From Acanthornis magna (lineage: Eukaryota > Chordata > Aves > Passeriformes > Acanthizidae): a stretch of 64,000 bases of DNA. Both the position numbers and the translations under genes were made by a program. The notes under the pieces are model-generated. The model saw nothing but the letters and a program-made list of their open reading frames with translations. It was not told where the DNA came from and searched no databases. The stretch spans positions 4,399,001 to 4,463,000 of the forward strand of contig JAWUZG010000084.1 in NCBI GenBank assembly GCA_036785705.1. Reading direction: 5' to 3'. This document shows positions 27,648-43,000 of this stretch, in pieces (positions within the stretch are counted from its first letter, which is position 1; each line of letters begins with the position of its first letter).

Positions 27648-30600
27648 GTAAGTAAGTAGGGAATTGTCTGTCTCAGGAGCTTTGTGTTGGGTGTTGGCTA
27701 AGGGTCTGCTCTAACTGTTCACTCTGGTAAAGGAATAACCTAAAGGTTTGTTGATAGATGAATTTTTCCACTTCTTTTTTTTTTTTTTTTTTTTTTTTAA
27801 TGGTGATGATTGGTGATATGTTGTTTTGTTTGGTTTTTGGTTTTTTTCCTCAACATCTGCTTCTCTCTTTCTTTCCTCTTCAGCATTTCTTCATTTTTCC
27901 TTGCTTTGCTTGGCTAACTGTTCAGCAGGACTATCCCGTGGAGTTTGTGTCTCCCACACATAAAGAGAGATGTTTATTCAATGCTTTCTCAAACATGTTA
28001 CACTATTCTGCATGTGGCAGCAGCATTTTTTGGCATCCTGTCTCACATTCTGTGACAATGCACTGATACAACAAATCCTCATCCACCAACAAAGAATTCT
28101 TAAAGGACTAATTCTTTAAAATGCCAATCTGAAACGGTAGCCTCATGATCCTGGTGGTGCTCTATCCATGGTTGTTTCACCAATGGAGACAGAAATTTGC
28201 TACTCAGGATCCTGACTCTGGGCTTTCCAGCACTCAGCAGAAAAGAGAAAACTCCTTTTTCAGGATCCTATTGAATTTCCCGGTGGCCCTTCAGGGGAGG
28301 TGTCAGGACAGGGGTGGTGGCTCCTGAATAACTTCTCTACATTTGGCCCAAAGTTCGTACTCATTATCCAAGCCCAAATGAGACCTGCAAGAAGTGACCA
28401 AAGATGAGAACGGAGCAGAAGGGGTCACCTAATGAGCTGACAATAAATTAAGTCCTTGGAGAAGCAGGGCAATTAGTTTACTGCAAGATTGTGCAGAACT
28501 GATAGTCTTGTTTCCTGAAAGCAGTTAGTGAAACACCACGTCTCATTTTGTCATCTGTATTTCAGAAAGTATGTGAAAACTTGAAGGTTAGTATTTAAAA
28601 AAAAAAAAAAAAAAAGCAACAACAAACCCACAAAAGAGTTCAGTTTTCGGAAAACATCCCCTACCCTAGAGGGGCTTATAAACCCTTAAGCAGCTTATGA
28701 CTTAAGCTATTCACTTTATCCCCTACCCCTCCAAAAAAAAGAAAAAAAAGTAAAGGTTAGGAGGTGAACTCAGCTTAAACAGTGAAAAGATTTCTGATAG
28801 CTGATCCCTCTTTAATCTAGGAAATAAAACAACCCCAACAAACAAACCAAAAAGAAAGCCAGCACCAAAGTGTCAAAGTATGAAATCCCTCATAGCATGG
28901 AAGCTAAGGAAATTCATGACAAGGAAAAGGTTTGGGAAAAGACTTTCCCACTGTGACTAACCTTCAGAGCTGCTTACCTGAGCATAAGATGGATTTTCCA
29001 TCACTGAAGCATATTCTAACCCTGAGACAGAGTTGTAGGCTCTGCACAGGAGCCGCAGGTCAGGCTTTTTTGGCCTGTGTAAAGCAAGAGGTCACAGTAA
29101 TGGCATTCCTTATTTATGATCTTAACCCCCTGAAGTTTCCAGGATTTGGATTTGGTAGTGTTTGCCATGTAATACCTGCGGATAGCACTTTTTCTTTGCT
29201 GCCTTCTTTCCATTCACTCCAAATTAAGACTTCAAAACAGAAACTTTTGTCGACTTCTCCGTTCTGCTCTGATGAGTTCTCGGTCTGAAACAAGGCATTT
29301 ATTTTTTTGCTCCAATTCCAGTCACTTTCCTAAAGCAACACTTATGCCTAAGGTTTCTGTTATCAAAGTGAGCAATACCACCTGGAGCTGACTGCTGTGG
29401 GTGCTGGGGAGGCTTGGGCATTGACAGGAGGGCAGGTTTGTACTTTATTCACAGAAAGATGGAGAGGATCCCCTGCTCCAGAGTGTCAATACATCATCTT
29501 GAATATAATACATCACAAAAATTACAGCTAATCAAAATGTGTTGACCCAGATCATAATTGCTAGTTTTATACAGCCCTGAGAAACTTCATAAAAATTTGA
29601 GTGTGAACAACTTCAGATGCTTTCTAAGGCATATTCTTTCACAGACATGCCTGCAATGTTTTTACAACATCCTCCACATATTTTTCCAGTCAATTCTTAC
29701 CTTTTCTGTATGATAGTTCTCACTTTTCAGGAACATAAAAAAGAATAAATCTTGGTATTTTTGCTTTCAAATGCTCTGCAGGGGTTCCCCTAACCCTTCA
29801 CTTTACAGGTAGTGTTTAATTTTTGGCTTTTTAAACATTTTTTATCGTATTTTAACATAGTGTCCTGCTTTTTGATTCCACTTAAAATCATGATCTAAGC
29901 TTCAGTAGAAGACAAAATTTTCAATATCCATTAACTGGTGTTTAATTTCCCATTTTCTGTAATGGATTGTCTTTCTTGGAGTTTAGAGTAGAGCTGTGCA
30001 AGTATTGGATAATGACTCCTCAGAATAAACATTTTGTCTATTATTACGCATGGCACAACCATCTTACTAATCAAGAATCGACTAAAAGTCATGAATATTC
30101 TTTTTTTTTTTTTGCATAACCATTGGTTATGTATGTAATGGATACCAGGGTGTGATAGTAGTGCCAAAGTGCCATAGTAAGCAGAGCATAAAACCTTCCC
30201 GAATGTGCTTCACAATAATTACAAAATACATAATACTATTTTTTTATGGAGTTGTCTAAAATTGGAAAATTCAGCCTGCCCTCACTTCAAAATTTACCTC
30301 CTGATTCCAGCCTGCCCCTGGGGCTGTTGGCTCCTGTTGCAGCTCCCCAAAGCAATGAGGGACACTGCAGCACCTCCTCTCCTTATGGAGGATGCTAATC
30401 CTTGCTGTATCTTGTGGAGAGCCCTGGTGTTTCCACTCTGGTCACCCACAGTAAAGTGGGGGAATGGTCCTGGCTGGGCACCTCTCAGGGATTCATCACG
30501 GAGCTAAATGGCCTTTCCTGGTGCTGGTCGATGCCTGGTCAGTGTGGCTGGGCCTCCCCAGGCCAGTCACACCTCATTAAGAAAAGTTTTGAGCTCTGCA

Positions 30601-33600
30601 GACACTGAGGCCGTGAAGTGAGAAAGTCTGCATCTAAATCCGACCAGGATGTCAAAAGTCTTTGGTTCATGACACCAGAGACAAGGAGGGAAATATAATT
30701 GGGAGCTTTTCTTCTGCTAATGGAGAAGAAGTGCCTATCCCAGCAGGCACCAAGCGCCAGCCAAGGGAGAGTTATTTAGCTTCAGATATGAGTTCAGATA
30801 CAAGAAATTACAGCAGGGGCTGACACAAGCTGTCAGCCCTAAGCAGGGAAGGATACAATGACTGTAACCAATTTTCTGAAATGCTTTGTGTTAACTACAA
30901 TTCAAGCTAGTACACTTTAGCATATTGTCATCTCCCAGTCAGAGAGAAAGTAGTGGAAACTATAACCTGCCATACTTCACTTCCTGGTTTTTATTGATCT
31001 TCTTCTCAGTTCCTGTATGTGCCTGCTTTTTTTCACTATTTTCCATGTTTATTTTTTTTCCTATCACTCATCTTCATTATCCTTAATTCAGTTTCTTAAT
31101 TCAGGGCACCATCTTGCAGAAAACTCTCCTGAGTTTTTCCACATAGGAGACAGCTTTGGGTGATATTTGTGAACCAGTTTTATGGTTGCCTAACTGAAAG
31201 AGCAGCATTGGGAGCACAAGAAGGATGAGTGCCAGACCGAGTAATAAAACATTTTGCTGTTGCTTATATTTGAATTTCCAAGTCTGTGTGTCTGAAATTC
31301 TGACTTTAAAGAACTCGCAGGGAATGCATTCTTCCTTGAGCACACTGGTATCAGTCTGCAGCATGCTGTCAAATCAAAGTAGTTTTTCTTATCTTTCTTG
31401 TATAAACAAGTGCACAGCTCATTGCTCCCTTCCTCACAGCCATGTTTCAGGCAGAGTCAAATTTTATTTTCATACTCAGCTGAAAATCATTGGCCTTTGG
31501 CAGTATGGAGGATAAAATACATCAAAACCAGATAGTACCACTGGTATCCAAATCTGCATATCTGGCACCTGTAAAATAATCAAGCCATGACAGAAAAATA
31601 TGGGATAAAGAAGGCAAGACTTTTAAAGTTAATATGCATCAAATTCACCGTGAGCTAGTACCTTTTTAAATTTTACCTTGAATTCCCTTTTTTTTTTTTT
31701 TTTGGCTGTACTCATTATTCCTTTGCTCCTTTTATTTCAAATCTGGACATTGCTTCTGAGACACAAAGGGGGAAGTATTTGAATTGTAATTCTTGTGTCT
31801 AACCAGTTTTTTGTATTTCCTGTAAACCAGGGAATCACATAGCCCTGTGCAACACCGTGGAATCTGAAATTCCATGTACGTGTACAGCCTAACACTGATA
31901 AATACAAACCTGAATCCCATTCAGGATGGAAATTATTCTCCAGTATGTAAATTTAAAGGTCAACCTATAGCAAATACATTTCAATGCAAAAATTCAAGGT
32001 ATTTTATCTTGGTAAGCAGCATGGTGGGAGTACCTGACATCTAAAAAGGTTAGCTTTTTCTGCAGTATTCACAAGAATTTTCTTACTGCTCTCTCATTTT
32101 ATTTTTTTTCTTCTATGCAAAAACCATTCTGCTTTCCTACCTTTTTACTGCCTCAGTCCATTCTTAGTTACAACCAAAGTACTTTGAAGTGAAAGGCATT
32201 TTTCTTTATTATAATTCGGAACTATCTGAAGTTTAGAAAACTGTCCTTTCCTTCCTTATTGCCTGTCCTGTTTCCATTTCACCTCTCCCTGTTCTGTGTG
32301 AGGAGTCATGGCCCTGTGGTTTCCCAGTGCCTCAGGGCTGTGCCCAGACCTCACTCCTTTTCTCTCCCATTTAAGTAGCCCTTTTCCATTTATTTTGAGA
32401 TTACCTGAAAACACTTGTGAAGCTTAGCAGAAAAGGAGGCCTATACCTTTATAATTCAGATGCATAGAAGTATTTAGTACAAAGTTTATGAGTTAGTATG
32501 GTTACCTCATCATCCCCTAAAATTATCCCATCAATCTCTTTCCATTTCAAGTTTTCATTTCAAGATATCTGTGATATCTTTCTCTGACTACAAAGACGTC
32601 AGGGCACTTTTTCCTGGCTTGCATGGAGGACATCAGAAAATGTGACAGCATATTCTCCAGTATGGTTTTTTAGCATTGATAGAGGCAATGTGACTTAAAC
32701 AGTTCCAGAAATCAAAGAGTAATCTATAGAGAGGTGATGGGAAACTTTCTGATCCAAAATAATTTTAAGTTGACAGATCGTACAAGCTGGAGGGAAAAAT
32801 GCTGACATGCTCAGTTGCATTTTCCTTCCATTATTCTTGAATAAAAGCTCTTTCAATCTTCCAGAATTCTTCTGTCACAATTTGACAAAAAATTTTCAGC
32901 ATAGGTTTTGATCCTGCAGTGAATTTGCTCTGATCAATAAGTTTCCATTACAGCATTTGGGAATTGAAAGCTAAGCCACAGATGTGTCTATATGGGGTTT
33001 CTCTGTTGGTTTGTTTCGTGTTTTACTTTTATTTTACATACATTTTTATTTTTTGCTTTTTTTTTCTTTAACCTGCTGCTGTTCCTGAGCATATAAAACT
33101 TTTCTTCCTTAAAATCAGCCTCCACATTTAGATCACTCGATGTGATGTTGTTAGATGTTGTTAGATAGAGAACATCCTACGTCAGAATTGGAGCTCCCTA
33201 CAGTTGTCTGAAACATCAGAAAATAACCCCATCTCCTCATCTTATTCTTCATTGTTAAACAGCTCAATTTATTGTGCTGTAAACACCTAATTCAGTTCCT
33301 GAAGTGTTTACACACTTAAATAGCTATTAGTAAAATTACTTAATGCATAAAAATACATAAGGGTGAGGGGACCTCCCTCAGGCAACAGATTGCAACTAAA
33401 CCGTATTAAAACTTCCATAATTTAGTTGTTTCCCTGCCTGTTTAATCAGTAAAGCCTGATCTACAAGTACAACTTTTAAGTCAGCCACACAGGCTCAGAA
33501 AAATAAAGGGCATCACCCCCTGGACTGGAAATCTCTGGGTTTAGTTCTGCTTTCCCCGATGAGATTTGAATTCTGACAGCTCCCCCTGAATGTAAAACTC

Positions 33601-33962
33601 AAACCAGCAGCTGCTATCACGATGGACATTCTTCCAGCTCAAGCCTTGATGTTTTGCATGGAATAATTGAATAAATAACAGCCAGAGAAAGCAATCACTA
33701 GGATTTTCCCCTTAAGAAAAGGGAGGAGAGACAGCAAAGTTTTCTGGAGGCAATTCATCTCTAAAATGTTTGGCAAACAGTGAGTTAACCCCTTTGTAGG
33801 ATGGGGATCTGTGTGGAATGGGTACAGATTACCTGTATGTTCTCATAAATTAGAAAATTAATTAATTAATAATGGATGGCTTTTTGACTTCCCTGGCTGC
33901 CTGGGAAGAGAGGCTGTTCCTGGAGAACTGAAATGTCCTGCTTTATTTCCAGGTTTTTAGCT

Positions 33963-34006
<44 letters not shown>

Positions 34007-37000
34007 CCTTTACCATTCTTAAAATAGAATGCATGAATTAGGTATATTTGAAAAGAAAGCACTTAGATTCTTTCCTCGTTTTGTTGACTGTTATTTACTG
34101 AATTCAACTAAAAAACCACAAAGTTGCTGTTCAACCAAAGAAGCAATTTTAAAATAAATTATAATTTACTTACATGTAGCTGGAATTCATTTTCTATTAC
34201 TTGCTTCATTTCTCTGCACTGAAAATAGGAGAAAATTGCAACATTTGCATTAAATTCAAAATAAATGGAATAGTTCTTTAGATTCAAAGTTTCAAGTAGA
34301 CATTTCTTTTTGTGATGGTCTATAAAATAAAAATGTTATTTGACGAATATTTTAAAGATTTTCAGAAAATCTGACAATTAAATTTTTTTTTTTTAGGATT
34401 TATGTAATTGATCTGTATACCTGTTTATCTGGAGAATTTGAGGAATTAACTTAGCAATTAATCTATGTGAATTATCTATTTCTCTCTAAACTGCCTATGT
34501 GGATAAAATACGTGCACATAAGCCACAACAAAAGCTGCCATTTTTCTTTTAGTAAGAGCTAAATTAAAAAAAATATTTATAGGCTGTGCCCAAAATCAGT
34601 ACCTTGTTGTTCTACCTACATTTGGAGTGATTTGTTTTGGAGAGATTAATGTGGACACTTTTGGAGAAAAAAGAAACAGATGTACAGAGTTGATTTGTGG
34701 CCTTGATCAGTGATTTTACTGGAGGAAAAAAAGATTTTTCCATCTCCCTGTTTAATTGTTGCCTCTGATTTTTGTGAAACGAAGCTCTTTATTCCCATGT
34801 ATCAGGTTTTAATTTTGAGACAGTCCACTGCAGTTATTTACTACAAATGCCACAGTTCAAATAATTAAGCAGTTTACACCAGTTTCATTTTTTAAGGCAC
34901 GCCAGATAGTGCTGATAAGTGCTGAGATCACGTGAGAGCAGAACAGCTCTGAGCCAACAGAGCCAGGCAGGACAAAAGAGCAGAGGAGGTGCCCATATGC
35001 AGCCCCAGACGAGGTTTGTCCCCAGCCTGTGTTCAGAGTCCCCAGCACAAACTCACACCAACACCTCTGCTGCCAAATCTCGCCTCAGCTGCTGCTCGAA
35101 TGCACCAAAATGGAGCCACTTCTCCTGCCTACATGTTGTCACTGCACCTTAAATGACCTTCCCACAGAGCTGCTTTTGCTTTCTGCAGGGAATGCTACAC
35201 TTTTTGCTGGCCCAGAAAGTGTTTGTTCAGAGCCAGAAGTGTTTGTTTAGGTGTTTAGGAAATCCACACATTCCGAGGGATGGTCTATTTAGTGGTGTCA
35301 GTAGGACAGAACCCACCCAGGGGTGCTCTGGGCCACCTCCTGTGTCACTCACTGCCTCACTGTGTCCGCACCAACACAGCAAACCCAACCAGAAATCCTC
35401 CTTCTTTTACCTTCTGGAGGCACAGGTTTGCTGTGTCTCAGTGCTGACTGCTGGGCTCTGCGAAATTTTAATCAGCATTGAAAAGGGAAGATTCAAATCA
35501 ATGCACCTTTCAGCTTTGATAACAGAGAGGCTTTAGATAAAAAATAATGAAATACCCAGAGCTCTGCAGAGAGACCTGACAATGTCTGTAAATTAATTCT
35601 GTGAATTAGTCTTCCTAGGACATATTATTAAGGATTGATAGAATTATTCACATGTACCAAATTTATCATTGCTTGCAAACTAAAATTAATTGACAAATTT
35701 CTACCAGCTGCTACCCATCCCCTTAAAATATTTGAAATTGTGCCTTTATTTATTTTAAAATACTATGAAGTCTCAAAAGCTTAGTTTTGCATTAGGTGAG
35801 TAAATTGTGGGACTGGTTGCTCATTTTCAGTTGATGTAACACTTGTGCTGTCCCATTAAGAACAATGAAATTATTTCTTGGCTTGTCATGCAGTAAACAA
35901 ATAGCTACCCATAAATAGGTTATATTGGTATCAGAATGTAATTTATAAAGATGTGCAATAGAAATTAGTAAAATATGCTGTTGCTAAATTAATCAAGTCC
36001 TCAGACTACTTAACCGAGATTAAAAATCCAACAAAACCCCACATTTGAACATGCACACTTGTGTTTGGGTTTAAATGGCATTCAGAAGGGCAAAATGCAG
36101 ATGAACTGCAATTAACCAGCTGTAATGGGCATTGTCGAAATTTTATTTGTTGCTGTCTCCAAAGGGATAAGAAAAGCTCATATCGTAGTCCTTTAATCGT
36201 CTATGCACTGGATATCATCAATATTTGGTTATACAAATTGCTTATACACATTGTTCCACCTAATGATTTGAAAAATAAATCATGCATGGATAATTTTTTC
36301 TTGTGTGACTAAGAGTCAACAGAGGGTTATATAGAAATAAGGAAGATTATTATTCATTGCTCCTTTTATATTCCTTATAATGCCTGTTTTTCATGCATAC
36401 TTGTTAGACATTTTCTCCCAGGTGAATACTTCATTTATCTGGTTTCCACTTCCTCTGTGCTTTTAAAATAGTAACGTTTATGCATTTTCTTGCCTTCCAA
36501 TCTTATATACCCTTCCACAGCTGCATTTAACCCACTGAACACCTTATGCTGTGCCCGTGGTTGAATTACCTTTCCGTTTCTTTTGATACAAAGTTAATGG
36601 AGTTAGCTCTTTTTATAAAAGTAACAGCCTCTCTCCATAAAGTAGACAGCATGAACAGCTCAAAAAGAATAACTGATTTAAAACTAAAATATAAATGCAA
36701 TGCTAAGATAGAGCCCAGTTATTTTCTGAAGCAACGTTTAACAAACTTTTAGGGATTCTTGGGGGCAAAAATAGCTCATTTTTTTCAACTGCAGCTAATA
36801 GCTTGCAACAGCAAAAGGTCTCTGACCACAGTGGTGTGAACATTATTTAGCACACGGTTGGGAAGTCAGCCAAAAAACCCCAAACCTGTCATTGCCATCA
36901 GAGCAGCAACATCACCGTGCCTGACCTACTCTGAATTCACAATAACATCCTTCCAATTAATAGCAGCTGCAGCCAGGGAAGCAAAACTTCCAGCAAAGAA

Positions 37001-40000
37001 ATAATGACATTTGCACAAGCCCATCTCATTGATAGCAAGTCATCATGAACAACTGGAAATAAAGGGAAATAAAATTGCTGGCAGCTAAGGCATAAAGAAT
37101 TGAAACAAGGAATAGGCTGATGAATTGTCTGAGTTGCAAATTCATTCTCAGTGACTTCCCGTTGTAATGAGTGAAATGTGGTTATATTTGACACCTCATT
37201 GGATTTATGTTATCCTAAAAGAAAATATCTTTTTTTTTTCTGAAGAATTATGATGTGTGTTTCTCTTAATAGATGAGTTGATTTAAATTTTGAGATGCTT
37301 GAAAGTACTTTTTAAATTCCCTAAGTGGCTCTCTCCAACTCCAGCTATTCTGTTATAAGAATAAAATATGTAATGCTGTATTGTATAGGCCATATTTTCC
37401 CTTAAACAGGCACTCTGGGAATATTTTAAAAAGATTTTGTGTGAGGTATATCTTGTCTAAACTTAAACCCCTGCTTTAATTCTGTGGTGAAAGCATTACA
37501 ATCTCTGCAGTGTATTTATAACCACAAACAGTCCCCAATAACAAACAGCTACCTAAACTGTCCACATCTGTAAGGAACACACTGCAGCAGGAGCAGATAT
37601 GGAGAGTGCAACAGCACTCGGGAAGTGACAGATTTTGGGGATGGGAGATTGCTTGGGGCAATGGAATGTCTCACCCGGAGACGCTTGTCCCTCTGTGCTC
37701 GGGCAGGACACCAGGCAGTGTCACCACACCTTACAGTTCATTGCTGGCATAGAAAAACAGAAAGTGATTCCAGGATTGCCTGAACCGAGACAAACAGCAT
37801 GCTCATTTGCCTTTCTGAGTGAATTTGACCAATGGATTAATTTTTTTAACAAGGGCAAAATTGTGGGAAATGTTATGCACCAGTTATGGTTCGCCTTGTG
37901 GGATACTGATTTCCAACACCTTCTTTTCATTTGGTTTAATTTCTCTGCATGCTAAGCGTGCAGATTGAAATTTTCATGCCAAGCTAGAGGAAAAGACAAT
38001 ATTTTGCTTAGATTTCTTACTATTTATAAATTATTATTAATATTAAGTATTAATTATAATAATTATTAATATTATTAATAATTATTAATTATTATTAATT
38101 ATTAATAATCCTTATTACTTTTTTGTGTGTTTAGAACATTATAATAGCTGTTTATTGATTGAGGTCTTGTATTGCCATCCTTTGGAAAAATGACTTGACA
38201 ATCAATGAGTTGAAAAACTCCCCCAAATCTGACCAAGCTTAATGAATGCACAGAGATCTCAGTGCTCCTGTGATTGCTTGGTAACATCTGCTAGCTCATT
38301 ATCCCTTCAGAGACTGACCTGATCTGAGATGCCATGGAAAGCATAAATGGACGAGCACAAATTCTGCAGAGGCCATCGTGGAATCCAGTGAAACGCAGTG
38401 GAACAAAATCAGAAGGCAGAGCTCAGGCCGGTGGGGGAAACATTTTTGGATTGAAGCTTTCTGGATTAAGAAACAATTTCTATTATTGTTAAAGTGCGGG
38501 ATTTTGGTGAAACTGCAGGAGGAAGTGGAGGAAAGCAGCACATGTGAACTGGCATTTAAACTCTATAGCATGGCTGGCAGTATTACTCTCACAAGACATA
38601 ATCAGGACCTGAATTTATATAATACATAGACAGACTTAAATGTGAAACCCTCATTCTTTACCACAATAAGTGACATTTTTCTTATATTCATTGCAAGTAA
38701 AAAAATTTTCTTGAAATCCTAAGAAATGGTCAAATTCAAGCTGATCTTCTTAGAAATTAATTTTTTTAAAGTAAAAGCATTCTCAGGAGATTTAACAAAG
38801 GGCAAAATAGGCCAGTTCTCAGAGGAAAAATTCACTATGTGTAGAAGAAAGGAAAATATTTCAATTTAATTTTTTTTCATATTAATATACTCAGTTTTTG
38901 GATGAGATCTTTTGTCACAGCTGTGTGGCAAAAATGCTTCCTCACAGTTATGCAGTGATGATGAAAATGCTTTGTCTTTAAAAAACTCAGGTTTCACAGT
39001 CAGCTACTCAGAAGGGAACAGAAGTGCAATCTTCAAAAAAATAATATTTCTGGGTTTAGATTTTCAATAGATCTAGTTAGACATAAGCCTCAGAAGTAAC
39101 AACTGATTCTCTCAGAATTTTCTAGACATTCTATGGTACCCACTCTGGGAAAAAGACATATCAATAAAAAAATAAAAATATGAAATTCTGGTAGCTCTGA
39201 TCTTTTTAATGTAAACTTTTATGAATGTGGATGTACTATTGGAGCCTTAAAAGTCTTCTTAACTTTAGTTGTTTCATGACGTGCATGCCAGGAATTTAAT
39301 GTAAAAATGGCCTGCAAAGAATTCTGTTGCTTTCCCCTAGATATTTATATATTTATATTTATATAATAAATATACTTTATTGTTCTATAAAGTAGCTATT
39401 TTTATTCTTGCAAGGCAACATTTAGTTTCAGTGGTGCCACTACAGCACGGGGATTTACTTTTTATTCCTGTAAATCTCTGGAGGGTTTTTTTCCCCCCAT
39501 GAATCCTTATCTCTCTTGTAATCTCCCACTGTCACATTGTGCTATCTATCCTAAAATGGGGTAAAAGCCAATATCTATCAATCCAGCTGGAAATTAAGTT
39601 TTCTTCCCCAAAATGACAGCATGGTACCAAGAAACATTTTCAAAGTTTGGAGATTTTGTGTACAAAACGACAGGAATAAGGAGGCCAGACAGAGTCTCTT
39701 GTTTCTATGGCAACACAATGGTGTGTCTGGCTCAGCTATTTTCTTCTTTTATGATTCTATAGATAACTGGGACCCATCCAGTGAAGTTTCATATTGTCAA
39801 AAATAGAATCCTAACCCCCAATCTAATCAGCGATCGTAATGCATAAAGGACAATCCAATATAAAAAACCAAACTACAGAGGAAAAGTCAGCTGTGACTTT
39901 TGATAACATGAAGAAGAACACATACATTTCTCTGGAGCTGGGAAATAGTTCTGAGTGCTGCAGCTCTGCGTTTGGCTAATGGTTAAACTGTATTTTTTGT

Positions 40001-43000
40001 CAGAAAAATTCCTGTGGTCCATCCTTCCTTCCTGCTGCATCTCATTCCCTCCCACTGTTGATGCACTGTCTTACAGACCCCAAAGCCTCAGGTGATCCCC
40101 ACTTATATGGCTTTTGGAAGGTTGGGTGGCATCCCTAAACTCCTGGCAGCTGGATGCAGGAGAAATATATGTTGAATTAACAGGTTATCCATCAGCAGAC
40201 CTAATCAAAGCACTTTTGCTAAAAGGCTTTGACTTCAAAATGAAAGCTTTCATGTAAGAATTGGATCTAAATGGAAATTTTTTTCTTTCATATTGAAAAA
40301 AATAAAGTCTGTTCAGGGTTTTTAGGGTTCCTTTAAATACAAATTGAATTTTTTCTTAAAAAGTAGAAACCTTTGTTACACCAAACCCAGAAATCTCAGA
40401 CAATATCTCAGAGACAACAGATTTATAAAAAATCCACATAAAATAATAGGTATTTTTATTTGAGACTGGGTGAGACTGAGCTCAAAGTACATGTATATAT
40501 TTGGATAATTAATATAGGATAAAATCTTTAATGATATGAATTTCTGTTTTCTTAATATTTCAGGAACTTAACACGAATGAGTAAACCCAACATACGCTGT
40601 CCTCACAACTTGGTTGACCTATTTTAATGTTTCTACATAGACACCAAATGAGAAAATAACTCAATTTAAATGAAAACACACTCTTATTTTTTCCCAGACA
40701 GTAGGACAAAACACGGTTGAGTTGTATTTTAGCAGCTCAAGGCTGCAAATTTCTACCTCTGTTAGCATCCATTCCCAAGCTATTTTGAAGTTCCCTGTTA
40801 CTTGAATCCATGTTACCTGAGTGCCATTTATAACTATATACATTTATTGATTGTTAACAAAAAAAATTTAAAATTTCATCATACTATTAAGAAAAATTTG
40901 TTTTAAGTGTAATGGGTATTACTGAGACCTAGGGAAACTTCATTGTCTGACAGATGGTCTGACACCCACGTTAAGAAATTCATAATCCAATTTTAAAAAA
41001 AACAAAACACCCCTAAGTAAGAACATATGTGTTTGTTGGAAAAGAAAAAAAATTTGTATCGATCATTTTTTTGTCAGAGCAAGCACATATGGCAGTTCCA
41101 TTTTCTGTCACCGTTCACTTTCTACTTAAAATTCAAATGTCACTAGGCAAGCAAAAGAGTTGAGTATTAAAACATAGAAAAGAATTAACTAAGAACAGCA
41201 TTACAAGAACTTAATACTAATTCTTCATGGAAATTAATGGCCATCCACTTAAACCAAACTTCCCCATCCCATTCTGTCCTTGCTTTTTTTTTTCTCTACA
41301 TGTTCCTCCCATTGGTAGTTACAGTTTTATGATTATTTCCCAACCATCTGTTGTCTTTCCATGAGCCAAAATAATTTCCCTTTATAATATCGTGAGTAAT
41401 CGCATCAGCATAATTTCCATGCAATTATGTGTCTCCTTACTAATCCTGCCTCCTCATTCTTGTGTAAATACCCACGGAGTAACTGGGACAATCTGCCATT
41501 CAAATTTCTAGTGAGCAGAAATCTATTTGTAAAATTTCAACCCATCAGTTGTTACCCCTTTACATTGTTATTAATGAAATGACAATTAAACATTTACTCT
41601 AGTTCCCATCTCCAGACACCAAAAGGCATGTGCATGTTGGATGGAGAGAGATGCTGAATGAACTGGAATGTATATTGTATTAATTAAGGTGATGGGCATC
41701 TACAGAGATTACACTGGGACTGGGGAAATGCAAAATGCAATTCCCATCTTATGGTATTTGCAAATTAAGTGGTTTTGAGTAGCAAGACAACATTATTTTA
41801 AAATTCTTTAAAGGATTTTGAAGGAGTATCTACATTTTTTAGATATTCCAATAAATAGCCTCATGGTATTTCCTATTAAAATGAGATATTTGCTGTAATG
41901 TAATATTCAGAATAAATTAAAATAGTAGCAAATCAGAGTCCATTGCTAACACAGTCTCATAAATAAATCTGTGCTGCTTATCTGATATTGTTAATGGGAA
42001 AGAGGCTCATCAGACAATGGCTGCGATGGTCCTTTGCCAGGCTGAAGAACTCTGCCACTGCTGTTTCTCAGGGTGAGCAGGGTTTGCTGCTCAGCCAGGT
42101 GAAAAAGGAGACAAATACCAAACAACAGTCCTCTTACAGCATCCCATGGGATTTCCTTTGTAAATACAGCTGTAATTACTCCAGGCAGGCAATTTGTAGC
42201 CCCAAAGCTCCTGGGAAACGAAGAAGAGAGGTTTTCTGAATCCGTCCAGTGACTCCTGAAACATGGTTTGATTGTAAATGTGATCTAATGTGTAGTTGTA
42301 AGTGATCTAAGAAGGGACACAAAGCTCTTCAAAGCAACAGTAAATGTTGCCAGCACAATGTGGGATAACCACACCTGGTTTGTGACAAACTGCGAAGAAC
42401 ACACAAAAAAATCTGCAGTTTCAGAAACTGCAATGCTAATTTGAGATACTTGGGATTTTTTTGCAGTGTAGGAAACCTGCTCACATTCGTTAATCACATC
42501 ATTAAGGTACACCCATTGATGAGTGAAGGTATTAAATCAAAGAGCTGGGATGTTAATGAGTAAATATATCATTATTAACTACAGAAGCTTAGAGGACAGC
42601 ATGAAAATGTCCAAAACGTGTGTACAAAGTCCCTTCCTTTCCTAACGTTTTCCAAAAACACTCATATTAATGCTATTTTAGAGCAACATTTGCTCTGATG
42701 AGTGATTTAAATGCCAGTGGCAATGACACGATCCCCTAGTTCAATATGTAATACCATATCCACCTCTTTTAGCTGGTTATAAGCAACATTGTCATTTTAA
42801 AAGCTGACATACAGTAAGGTAAGAGGTTTTATGTGTAGGGGGTTTTGTAGTCCAAATGCTAAATGTATAATAAGTTTTCTGGCTTTCTTCATTCTTTCCT
42901 TATGAAATAAAATTGCAAAACTCTTACTGTCACCTCCTCTGTTTTGGTGCTCAGAGAAACAAATAGCTTGACATTAAAGTGCTGTTCAACTTTTTATATG

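Noticed and set aside
33962..34002. Poly(T) run as the tail of a processed pseudogene
   Set aside because: No gene-like sequence or target-site duplication is visible next to it.
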